The notes under the pieces were generated by a model. The model was not told the DNA's origin. It saw only the letters and a list, made by a program, of their open reading frames with translations, and made no database searches. Shown in pieces: positions 1 through 5,231 of a stretch of 20,046 nt of DNA. The position numbers and the translations under genes were made by a program. Location of the stretch: the IMG/VR virus record IMGVR_UViG_3300021963_000837, positions 1-20,046 of that record. One strand, written 5' to 3'. Position 1 is the first letter of the stretch, and each line of letters starts with the position of its first letter. The DNA is from a virus.

Positions 1-395
1 ACTCCCTATATATGGAATTAATATTACATATATAGATAACCTGTTGGAATATAAAAACCGAACAACATAGGGTGATATATTTTTTAAAATGTCCGAATTA
101 TACCAATATATACCTATAATAGGGGGCTATATAACAGAAAATTATTGTGGGATATTATAACCAGGGTCTGACGCTGAGTTTAAGCACCCCACCCCAAATA
201 TCGACTTATCGACTTATAGATATATCGACAATTTACTAGGGTGTTATATTGTCCTATTTATACTATTTAGGGGGTTTATATTGTTTTGGTGGGGTTTGAT
301 ATAAATAGTCGGTTATAGACTATCTGCCCTAATAAATCCTAATCGCCCCTATTGTCCGAATTGGTATAGTGTGATAGACACCACACCCACCACAC
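1..395. other. AT-rich gene-free left region
   Basis: I see no convincing gene here. There are short open frames (for example from the ATG at 89), but none has a ribosome-binding site or a recognisable product. The stretch is AT-rich with short runs of G or C. It contains three copies of the heptamer TATCGAC and repeats of CCGAATT that recur further right (near 93, 356 and 430). It is probably upstream regulatory or non-coding DNA for the plus-strand gene block. Confidence 0.6.
199..229. repeat. Three TATCGAC heptamers (iteron-like)
   Basis: The heptamer TATCGAC occurs at 199-205, 207-213 and 223-229, so two copies are spaced 8 bp apart and the third lies 16 bp further on. Regular short direct repeats in AT-rich DNA can be protein-binding sites for regulation or replication initiation. 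The spacing is only partly helical and the motif is short, so chance is possible. Confidence 0.35.
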
Positions 396-424
396 TTGAC
401 TATTCTTAAATGGCGTGGTATAAT
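396..424 (+). promoter_or_regulatory. Sigma70-type promoter P1
   Basis: TTGACT (396-401) and TATAAT (419-424) are separated by exactly 17 bases. The -10 box is preceded by GTGG. The predicted start is near 431, well upstream of the first plus-strand gene at 752. The -35 hexamer TTGACT is identical to those of the other plus-strand promoters in the window. Confidence 0.75.
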
Positions 425-436
425 CCCGCCCGAATT

Positions 437-456
437 GGTGTGGTATAAATCACACC
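437..456. promoter_or_regulatory. Perfect palindrome, operator-like
   Basis: GGTGTG (437-442) and CACACC (451-456) are perfect inverted arms around GTATAAAT. The site lies just downstream of the predicted P1 start and upstream of the P2 -35 box. Related GTGT..ACAC inverted arms occur at 369-381 and 548-558, near the neighbouring promoters. It is probably a binding site for a dimeric repressor or activator. The AT-rich centre could also be read as a -10 box, but no -35 lies at the right distance. Confidence 0.5.
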
Positions 457-464
457 GACACGAC

Positions 465-493
465 TTGACTAGGTTCGCCTAGCATGGTAAGAT
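465..493 (+). promoter_or_regulatory. Sigma70-type promoter P2
   Basis: TTGACT (465-470) and TAAGAT (488-493) have a 17-base spacer. The spacer contains a small perfect inverted repeat CTAGG-TTCG-CCTAG (469-482) that overlaps the end of the -35 box, a possible operator. The TGGTA run into the -10 is shared with P1, P3 and the promoter at 1674. Confidence 0.7.
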
Positions 494-634
494 ACGCAGT
501 ATCACAATTAAATATGGGTTAGGCAGTATCGGATAATCGCTTAAAGCGTGTGATACACTTCACATAGAATATAGCGTGTCGGACTTGACTAGCACAATTA
601 AGCGTGGTAGAATACGCAGTATAACAATTAAATA
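485..634 (+). repeat. 30-bp direct repeat of promoter -10/start regions
   Basis: Bases 485-514 and 605-634 match at 27 of 30 positions, starting with TGGTA and ending with CAATTAAATA. They cover the -10 box and transcription-start region of P2 and P3. The two -35 boxes are exactly 120 bp apart, so P3 looks like a duplicate of P2. The conserved part extends past the -10 box, which suggests that the initial transcribed sequence also matters. Confidence 0.75.
585..613 (+). promoter_or_regulatory. Sigma70-type promoter P3
   Basis: TTGACT (585-590) and TAGAAT (608-613) have a 17-base spacer. This is the promoter nearest to the first gene. A start near 620 would give a leader of about 130 nt that contains the whole 636-732 hairpin. 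Confidence 0.7.
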
Positions 635-635
635 A

Positions 636-732
636 GGATATGCGGTTAAGCAGTAGTTAGGCTTGATTAGATATTAGTAGCAGTAGGTCGCCTATGGTAT
701 CACGACCCTAACTACTACTTAGCCGTATATCC
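636..732 (+). promoter_or_regulatory. Long structured leader hairpin (26-bp stem)
   Basis: Bases 636-661 pair with 707-732 over 26 positions: 23 Watson-Crick pairs, two G-U wobbles and one C-A mismatch, around a 45-nt loop. The loop holds a second inverted repeat GGTCG (686-690)/CGACC (703-707). That inner stem competes with the outer stem for base 707, and GCAGTAG occurs both in the outer left arm (650-656) and in the loop (680-686), so two alternative folds can be drawn. The structure ends 8 nt before the AAAGG of the next gene. I infer a cis-regulatory leader. A DNA-level role such as a replication or packaging hairpin cannot be excluded. Confidence 0.65.
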
Positions 733-751
733 CCTAGTGAAAGGTGAGATA

Positions 752-1078
752 GTGTCCTATAACCCTTATGGGGTTATGGGTAGTATTATCACACCACCTA
801 GACAAGTTAAAGCGTCTAAGGCGTGGAAAGGCTCACGCAGTAGGCGGTTTAGTGAAGTCGTGGTGTGTGATAAGTCGGGCAATATAATCGCAGTAGTTGA
901 GAATAGTCCTGCGGTTAAATTGGCTAAGCGTGTCGCTAAGAACGCTAAGCCTATCGACACTACCCCTAAACCCTTAACTGCTGATGAGTTGCGTGCTATT
1001 GCCCTAGATGAGCGTAGGCGACAATTTGAAGCACAACAAGCGCAGAATTATCGTAAATTAGTCGGCAATTACAATTAG
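752..1078 (+). CDS. Hypothetical basic protein, first gene of plus block
   Basis: A 108-residue protein that I do not recognise. I chose the GTG at 752 because AAAGG (741-744 and flanks) lies about 7 bases upstream, the same arrangement as at 3944 and 4245. A GTG at 737 would add five residues but has no ribosome-binding site. The N-terminal half is rich in Lys, Arg and Ser, including KAWKGSRSRRFSEVVV, followed by VCDKSGNIIAVVENSP, which looks like a short beta hairpin. The C-terminal part (about 65-108) is predicted helical and Gln/Arg-rich (ERRRQFEAQQAQNYRK). A small nucleic-acid-binding protein would fit, but this is inference. It is the first gene behind promoters P1-P3 and the long leader hairpin, so it is probably expressed early and strongly. 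Confidence 0.7.
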   Translation: MSYNPYGVMGSIITPPRQVKASKAWKGSRSRRFSEVVVCDKSGNIIAVVENSPAVKLAKRVAKNAKPIDTTPKPLTADELRAIALDERRRQFEAQQAQNYRKLVGNYN

Positions 1079-1087
1079 TAGCCGATA

Positions 1088-1138
1088 GTCCTAGCCCGTA
1101 GGTCGGGTGTCTATGGGGTTCGATACCCCACTAGGACA
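1088..1138 (+). ncRNA. 51-nt tRNA-like element lacking an anticodon arm
   Basis: GTCCTAG (1088-1094) pairs perfectly with CTAGGAC (1131-1137) as a 7-bp acceptor stem. Directly before the 3' strand is a T-arm: stem TGGGG (1114-1118) and CCCCA (1126-1130) with loop TTCGATA, the canonical 5-bp/7-nt geometry including TTCGA. A discriminator A follows at 1138, with no encoded CCA. Only 19 nt separate acceptor and T-arm, with one small stem CCCG/CGGG (1095-1098/1104-1107). A normal D-arm plus anticodon arm cannot fit. It may be a degenerate tRNA, a tRNA mimic or processing signal at the end of the preceding message, or a tRNA-derived attachment site. No integrase is visible in the window. Confidence 0.55.
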
Positions 1139-1143
1139 CGCCC

Positions 1144-1190
1144 ATAGTCAAGGCGACTTGACTATATGCCCTAAGTATGCTATACTTAGG
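1144..1190 (+). promoter_or_regulatory. Promoter with both boxes inside perfect palindromes
   Basis: TTGACT (1158-1163) and TATACT (1181-1186) have a 17-base spacer. The -35 box lies in a 9-bp perfect inverted repeat (ATAGTCAAG 1144-1152, loop GCGA, CTTGACTAT 1157-1165). The -10 box lies in an 8-bp perfect inverted repeat (CCTAAGTA 1170-1177, TACTTAGG 1183-1190). Predicted start is near 1193, giving a leader of about 20 nt to the ATG at 1212. Two operators over the core boxes suggest tight repression. The first hairpin could also act on the upstream transcript. Confidence 0.75.
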
Positions 1191-1211
1191 TATTAAGTGG
1201 AAAGGTTAAAC

Positions 1212-1364
1212 ATGGAGATAATCCAAGAGTTTAGTGTGGATAGCGTTGCTACCTACCTGAGCACTTACTTCGGTGAGATATGGCTACCCCATAGAACGCT
1301 GATTATGTTAGCAATAATCGCTATCACCCTAAGAAGTATCAAACTATTCAGAGAACGCAAGTAA
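1212..1364 (+). CDS. Small single-pass membrane protein
   Basis: A 50-residue protein starting at ATG 1212, with GGAAAGG (1199-1205) upstream. Residues 1-27 are mixed and mildly acidic (MEIIQEFSVDSVATYLSTYF). Residues about 29-42 (RTLIMLAIIAITLR) form one short hydrophobic segment, and the tail is basic (RSIKLFRERK), so the C terminus is probably cytoplasmic by the positive-inside rule. I recognise no family. It is the first gene after the palindromic promoter and is followed two bases later by the next gene, so the two are co-transcribed. A small phage membrane protein could affect superinfection or the membrane, but there is no direct evidence. Confidence 0.65.
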   Translation: MEIIQEFSVDSVATYLSTYFGEIWLPHRTLIMLAIIAITLRSIKLFRERK

Positions 1365-1366
1365 TC

Positions 1367-1543
1367 ATGGATAGCGATATAATTTGGGAGAAGGCAATAA
1401 CTACCGATATGGTAGCAGGGTGGTCAGCAGACAAGGTAAGCCTACTCATTAGAGAGTTAGACGACCTAGTCCATATAACTTATGAAGAATTGTCTATGGA
1501 CAATAACTTAGAAGGGCTATTTGATGACGACTTTATTGAGTAA
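1367..1543 (+). CDS. Small acidic hypothetical protein
   Basis: A 58-residue acidic protein from ATG 1367 to TAA 1541-1543, starting two bases after the preceding stop. It is mostly predicted helical, with ADKVSLLIRELDDLVHIT in the middle and a very acidic end (NLEGLFDDDFIE). I recognise no domain. Its last 20 bases overlap the start of the next gene. The ribosome-binding site is weak (GAACGCAAGTAATC), so it is probably translated by reinitiation after the upstream gene. Size and charge fit the many small host-takeover proteins in early phage regions, but no function can be assigned. Confidence 0.65.
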   Translation: MDSDIIWEKAITTDMVAGWSADKVSLLIRELDDLVHITYEELSMDNNLEGLFDDDFIE

Positions 1544-1709
1544 GTGGGGCAACCTACTAGGCTACACCTTCGCTGGTGATGAGTATTGTAGAGATTGCGC
1601 TATAAATGATAACATGCTAGTAGCATTAGCACGACCAGTATTTACTAGTGATATAGATTACACTAGTGGCGACTTGACTTGTGCTAATTGTATGGTAGAA
1701 TTAGTCTAA
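1524..1709 (+). CDS. Small CxxC protein (possible zinc ribbon)
   Basis: A 61-residue protein. I place the start at ATG 1524 because GAAGGG (1511-1516) is 7 bases upstream. An in-frame TTG at 1521 directly before it is also possible. It carries two paired Cys motifs, CRDC near residues 22-25 and CANC near 53-56, the pattern of a small treble-clef or ribbon zinc site. No hit can be named. It overlaps the previous gene by 20 bases, and its 3' end contains the promoter at 1674-1701 for the next two genes. These also encode Cys-rich proteins, so this gene may be functionally linked to them. Confidence 0.65.
   Translation: MTTLLSKWGNLLGYTFAGDEYCRDCAINDNMLVALARPVFTSDIDYTSGDLTCANCMVELV
1674..1701 (+). 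promoter_or_regulatory. Promoter for amidoligase/amidotransferase pair
   Basis: TTGACT (1674-1679) and TAGAAT (1696-1701) have a 16-base spacer and the same TGGTAGAAT run as P3. The promoter lies inside the 3' end of the preceding gene. Predicted start is near 1708, giving a 35-nt leader to the ATG at 1743. Confidence 0.6.
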
Positions 1710-1742
1710 CAAGGTAGAGATACACCTAAAGGGGGTGATGAT

Positions 1743-2963
1743 ATGCCGATAGATGATGAAGTAGAAGTAGAGCATAGTTGCGGTTCATGTTCTTTCACTA
1801 CTACTGATGAGGACTACTTTGTAATAGTTAATGATAAATTACTATGCGAGGATTGCCGAGCATTTTGTAATCGGTGCGAGGAGTATTGCTACTCTGAAAA
1901 TAGTCGCCATATAGAGGGTGAAGGTATATGGTGCGAGTATTGCGCTGATAACAATACTTCATGGTGCGAAAGGTGCGAGTGCCTATACTCTGATAGTATA
2001 AGCATGTTCGAGATTAGCGATAGGAGTGAGTATTGGTGCGAGGGTTGCGCTGATGATTACTCTACCTATTGTGATGATTGTAATGAGAACTACGAAAGTG
2101 AGTGCGCCCATTGTGGCGATACTGGTAGCGGTAGTAGAAGTAATCTAGTCCATAACTATTCTTACAAGCCTGACCCTAGATTTATAGGTCAAGATAAGAA
2201 TAACCTATACTTCGGTATAGAATTAGAGATGGAGATTAGGTCAGGAGATATTAGAAGTAGTGCCGACTATGTTAATGATAGACTAGGTAATTGGTTCTAT
2301 ATGAAAGAGGATAGCAGTATAGGTTCGGGTGGATACAAGGGGTTCGAGTTAGTATCTCACCCTATATCATTTAATAGTTGGTCAGATATGAAAGCGTTTA
2401 ACAATACCTTAGACTACCTAAGAGAACACCAAGAGGCTAGGGCATGGGACGCTAGTAATTGTGGGCTACATATTCATGTAAGTCGTAAAGGATTTAAGAG
2501 TGGGGCGCATACTCATAGGTGGCTAACGCTTATCTATAAGAACGCACCAGAGATGATGAAGTTTGCTGGTCGCAAGTCCGACTATGCTAAGTTTAATGAT
2601 GTGTATAAGTATGATGATTACGATAGACCATACTTTACACTAGCAGATAAGATAGCCCCACCTAATAGGGCTATGACCCAAAGATATTCTGCGGTAAATA
2701 CGCAGAACGAACACACGCTAGAACTTCGGTTCTTTAGAGGGACTACTAAGCCTAGCGGTGTTCATAGTGCTATCCAATTAGCACACGCAAGCATAGAATA
2801 CACTAGAGATATGACCCTATCTGATGTTAAGTTAGGCATGTTAAACTGGGATTGGTTCTATGATTATGTCGAAGCCAATAACGGCTTCTATCCTGACTTA
2901 TATGAACGCATGTCCAAAGTGCGTTCATTAAGTCTTAATAGTAAAGAACTAGTTAATGCGTAA
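1743..2963 (+). CDS. Amidoligase-like enzyme with Cys-rich zinc N-terminus
   Basis: A 406-residue protein with GGGGGTG just before ATG 1743. Residues 1-125 hold about 17 cysteines, mostly as CxxC pairs (13/16, 35/38, 42/45, 64/67, 75/78, 99/102, 110/113, 121/124), so several LIM- or ribbon-like zinc knuckles. Residues about 155-340 match the amidoligase (COOH-NH2 ligase, glutamine-synthetase-like fold, Amidoligase_2) pattern: FGIELEMEI (157-165), KEDSSI (188-193), FELVSHP (201-207), CGLHIHVS (240-247) and TLELRFFRGT (325-334). The acidic and His residues are expected to bind Mg-ATP. Family members form amide bonds in peptides or proteins. The gene is followed 12 bases later by a class II glutamine amidotransferase, a pairing that suggests a common peptide- or protein-modifying pathway. 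The substrate is unknown. Confidence 0.8.
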   Translation: MPIDDEVEVEHSCGSCSFTTTDEDYFVIVNDKLLCEDCRAFCNRCEEYCYSENSRHIEGEGIWCEYCADNNTSWCERCECLYSDSISMFEISDRSEYWCEGCADDYSTYCDDCNENYESECAHCGDTGSGSRSNLVHNYSYKPDPRFIGQDKNNLYFGIELEMEIRSGDIRSSADYVNDRLGNWFYMKEDSSIGSGGYKGFELVSHPISFNSWSDMKAFNNTLDYLREHQEARAWDASNCGLHIHVSRKGFKSGAHTHRWLTLIYKNAPEMMKFAGRKSDYAKFNDVYKYDDYDRPYFTLADKIAPPNRAMTQRYSAVNTQNEHTLELRFFRGTTKPSGVHSAIQLAHASIEYTRDMTLSDVKLGMLNWDWFYDYVEANNGFYPDLYERMSKVRSLSLNSKELVNA

Positions 2964-2975
2964 AGGGGGTATGAT

Positions 2976-3860
2976 ATGTGTCTATTAGTGGTATGTAATC
3001 CTAACTCAATACCGAGTAAAGATGACCTAACTAGAGGGGCATGTAGTAATCCGCATGGCTTTGGCTTTGCGATACAGACACCTGAAGGTATTATATCTGA
3101 ACGCAGTATGTCTGCTAAGAAGTCTATTGCTAGGTTCTTAGAATTGCGTGAGCAGTATCCCGAAGGCTACGCTATGTGGCACGCAAGATACGCAACGCAT
3201 GGTGTTAAGAACGAACTTAACTGCCACCCATTTAAAGTAGCAGGTGAGCATGATACTTACTTAGCGCACAATGGTGTGTTAGATATTCATATACCTAAAG
3301 GTGATAAGCGTAGCGATACAAGAATACTAGCAGAGGAATTACTGCCACGACTAGGCGGTGTGTCTGCGCTAGATAATGACTACACTTATGATATGATAAG
3401 TTCATGGGCTAGGGGTAGTAAAGTAGCAGTAATGACCAATGACCCTAGCGCACAATACAAGATGTATATTATCAACGAAAGTGCTGGTAGTTGGGACGAT
3501 AGTGGTATATGGTGGAGTAATGCTTCATATAAACCAGTAGTAGTTAAGCCAACGACTGCGATTTGCGATATCTACTATGGGTATGACGACTATAAAAGCG
3601 AAAGCGCAGAAGTAAATAGCGACACAGTATTTAATTGTGGTTGGTGCGATACGCCAACAGACATGGAGATAAATCCTTACTACTGCTATGAGTGTAGTTC
3701 ATGCTACGATTGTGGCACTACAATGAGCGATTGCTTATGCTACAATGATGATGATAGACACGCTATCATTAGCGAGTATGAGTATGTAAATAATTATTTA
3801 TTAGATGAGCACGCATGGTATAATGCGAAGTGGAAAAGTAAAGAGCCACTTGACTTCTAG
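2976..3860 (+). CDS. Class II glutamine amidotransferase, Cys-rich C-terminus
   Basis: A 294-residue protein with AAAGGGGGT upstream of ATG 2976. The Ntn-hydrolase glutaminase signature is clear. Cys2 becomes the N-terminal nucleophile after Met removal, followed by NPHGFGFA (25-32), WHARYATHG (68-76), NCHPF (82-86) and LAHNGVL (96-102). These residues bind glutamine and shape the oxyanion hole. The glutaminase domain ends near residue 185. A second part (about 218-257) has CGWC and a CxxCxxCxxC run (237-246) plus CLC, a zinc-ribbon region resembling the Cys-rich part of the upstream amidoligase. No synthetase domain is fused, so the released ammonia or glutamyl group must go to a partner. 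The adjacent amidoligase is the obvious candidate. Stand-alone proteins of this type could also act as amidohydrolases. Confidence 0.85.
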   Translation: MCLLVVCNPNSIPSKDDLTRGACSNPHGFGFAIQTPEGIISERSMSAKKSIARFLELREQYPEGYAMWHARYATHGVKNELNCHPFKVAGEHDTYLAHNGVLDIHIPKGDKRSDTRILAEELLPRLGGVSALDNDYTYDMISSWARGSKVAVMTNDPSAQYKMYIINESAGSWDDSGIWWSNASYKPVVVKPTTAICDIYYGYDDYKSESAEVNSDTVFNCGWCDTPTDMEINPYYCYECSSCYDCGTTMSDCLCYNDDDRHAIISEYEYVNNYLLDEHAWYNAKWKSKEPLDF

Positions 3861-3893
3861 AATTGGTAGTGGTATAATCACTATCGATACCAA
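3850..3893 (+). promoter_or_regulatory. Promoter with -10 box enclosed by palindrome
   Basis: TTGACT (3850-3855) and TATAAT (3873-3878) have a 17-base spacer. TAGTG (3867-3871) and CACTA (3879-3883) flank the -10 as perfect inverted arms. Outside them, TTGGTA (3863-3868) matches the complement of TACCAA (3888-3893). The layout resembles the 437-456 palindrome, where matching arms enclose GTATAAAT. The -35 box overlaps the end of the amidotransferase gene. Predicted start is near 3885. The leader also has a CTTGG/CCAAG hairpin (3903-3919). Confidence 0.7.
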
Positions 3894-3943
3894 CAGACAC
3901 CACTTGGTAAATTGCCAAGCGGATAACTAATGAAAGGTAAGAT

Positions 3944-4219
3944 ATGCCAAACACGACAATCAATAGCGATTACCTGACAAGTATCGCATATTCCCTACAA
4001 GATATAGTAGATGAACTTAGTTCTCTACCTGATAATGCTAACGACTATTATGTTCGTGGCACTATCGTCAAAGCACAGCAAGAACAATCACGCTTTAAGC
4101 CACGCTCTATGTGGGTATCACTAGGCGACGGAACTTACAAGCATATTACAGGTAAGCGTGGGCTTATCGCAAAGCATGAACGACTAGACGGCTATGTTGA
4201 TGTCGTCTTTGTTCCTTAA
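3944..4219 (+). CDS. Hypothetical protein
   Basis: A 91-residue protein that I do not recognise. ATG 3944 is preceded by GAAAGGTAAGAT, a good ribosome-binding site. The N-terminal part (about 8-45) is predicted helical and the C-terminal part is beta-rich, with GTIVKAQQEQ, SMWVSLGDGTYKHITG and DGYVDVVFVP. The latter run resembles a small SH3-like or OB-like barrel, but this is only an impression. It is the first gene after the 3850 promoter. Next comes a 25-base gap and another small gene with its own strong ribosome-binding site. Confidence 0.7.
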   Translation: MPNTTINSDYLTSIAYSLQDIVDELSSLPDNANDYYVRGTIVKAQQEQSRFKPRSMWVSLGDGTYKHITGKRGLIAKHERLDGYVDVVFVP

Positions 4220-4244
4220 TCAAATACTTATTCGAAAGGATACC

Positions 4245-4439
4245 ATGACCACAGATATAAAAGTTAATACAGAACCACAAGGTTCTTGGCTAGCAGGATA
4301 TATCACACTAACAGATACAATAGATGGCGTGGTATCCTACGGATTATTCGAGAACTTAGAACAAGCAACAGTTTGGGCTAAGCAATTATCTAATGCTACA
4401 ATACAAGCGGTATGTGTGCCAGCACACAATAGGGGGTGA
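4245..4439 (+). CDS. Small hypothetical protein
   Basis: A 64-residue protein. I chose ATG 4245 because GAAAGGA (4234-4240) lies just upstream. An upstream in-frame extension would run into the preceding gene without a ribosome-binding site. The sequence reads as two beta strands (GSWLAGYITLTD and DGVVSYGLFEN), a helix (LEQATVWAKQLSN) and a last strand (ATIQAVCVPA), a compact alpha/beta domain. No family is recognised. It ends 4 bases before the WhiB start, and its 3' end carries the AGGGGGTGAATAG ribosome-binding site of WhiB, so the genes are coupled. Confidence 0.7.
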   Translation: MTTDIKVNTEPQGSWLAGYITLTDTIDGVVSYGLFENLEQATVWAKQLSNATIQAVCVPAHNRG

Positions 4440-4443
4440 ATAG

Positions 4444-4836
4444 ATGACAGCCAAACTACAATACTCATATGTATATGAAGGTGCTAACTTAGAATTAACT
4501 AAAGGTTTATGTGCTAGCAGTTCTGACCCTGACTTGTGGTTCTCACAAGAGAACTTTGACTTAGGTGCTAGACCAACGGAACACGATAAAGAAGTGTTAG
4601 TTGTTAGAACTTTATCAGCATTAACCATGTGCGACAAGTGTCCTATTAAGGATACCTGCCTAGCAGAAGGTATGAAAGATGATAACCTAGACTGGGGTAT
4701 ATGGGGTGGGACACTACCAGCAGAGCGACTAGCAATAGCGGGTAAGCCTATGGCTGGACATGAGAGATATAATAAATTATTATTCTCTAATAAAATTAGG
4801 ACAAGACAAGCCCTAATGAAGGAGTATGGTTTATGA
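4444..4836 (+). CDS. whiB: WhiB-family iron-sulfur transcription regulator
   Basis: A 130-residue WhiB-like protein. The four [4Fe-4S] ligands are C23, C63, C66 and C72 (CDKCPIKDTC), with the typical DPDLWF stretch after the first Cys. The family turn GIWGG is at 85-89, followed by the usual short basic segment (TLPAERLAIAG). WhiB proteins bind the primary sigma factor domain 4 and tune promoter use. They are restricted to Actinobacteria and their phages, which gives the best host clue here. Known phage WhiB proteins (for example from TM4) interfere with host WhiB2 and septation and cause superinfection exclusion. The C-terminal tail (105-130) is basic and longer than minimal members. The start ATG 4444 has a strong GGGGGTG site. 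The stop overlaps the next start by ATGA. Confidence 0.93.
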   Translation: MTAKLQYSYVYEGANLELTKGLCASSSDPDLWFSQENFDLGARPTEHDKEVLVVRTLSALTMCDKCPIKDTCLAEGMKDDNLDWGIWGGTLPAERLAIAGKPMAGHERYNKLLFSNKIRTRQALMKEYGL

Positions 4837-5231
4837 CAATCAAGAAAAGAATATTGTTTGTAGTTATGTTAGCCGTATTCTTTGCTGGAATATTTACAGC
4901 ACCAATAGTAGACAAGAAAATACATAAAGAAGATAGACAATGGACAGTAGTAGATAGCAAGGCATACGCTAAAGATATGCTATCAGTATGGCAAGATAAA
5001 CAATGGTCTTGTCTTAATAGTCTATGGACTAAGGAAAGTAATTGGAGACCCGAAGCATACAATAAGATAAAAGTTATGGGTAAGAATGCTGGCGGTATTC
5101 CACAGTTGCTTGGCTTAGACCCTAAGACACCAGCACCAAGACAGATTGAACGAGGACTTGACTATATATACAATAGATATGATACCCCATGTAAAGCATG
5201 GGCATTCTTTAAGAAGAAGGGATACCATTGA
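4833..5231 (+). CDS. Secreted lytic-transglycosylase-like protein
   Basis: A 132-residue protein starting in an ATGA overlap with whiB. Residues 1-24 form a signal peptide or membrane anchor: basic MTIKKR, then a hydrophobic core to about 23. The rest resembles the small SLT/lysozyme-like domain of actinomycete secreted proteins: WTKESNW (65-71) with probable catalytic E68, AGGIPQ (86-91), and a C-terminal GLDYIYNRYDTPCKAW (108-123). C60 and C120 are likely to form the disulfide typical of exported members. The role would be cleavage of peptidoglycan glycan strands outside the membrane. It is oddly placed: not with the holin and endolysin at 12550-13387, but in a plus-strand block coupled to whiB. 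It may remodel or locally weaken the wall during infection. Confidence 0.8.
   Translation: MTIKKRILFVVMLAVFFAGIFTAPIVDKKIHKEDRQWTVVDSKAYAKDMLSVWQDKQWSCLNSLWTKESNWRPEAYNKIKVMGKNAGGIPQLLGLDPKTPAPRQIERGLDYIYNRYDTPCKAWAFFKKKGYH

Noticed and set aside
89-160. 23-codon open frame starting at ATG 89
   Set aside because: No ribosome-binding site, no recognisable product, and located in AT-rich regulatory sequence.
160-190. Short stretch resembling cloning-vector sequence (GGTCTGACGCT)
   Set aside because: The match is about 11 bases and stops at once; chance is the better explanation.
5158-5186. TTGACT inside the transglycosylase gene as a promoter
   Set aside because: At 17 bases spacing there is only GATACC, a poor -10, and the hexamer is explained by coding sequence.
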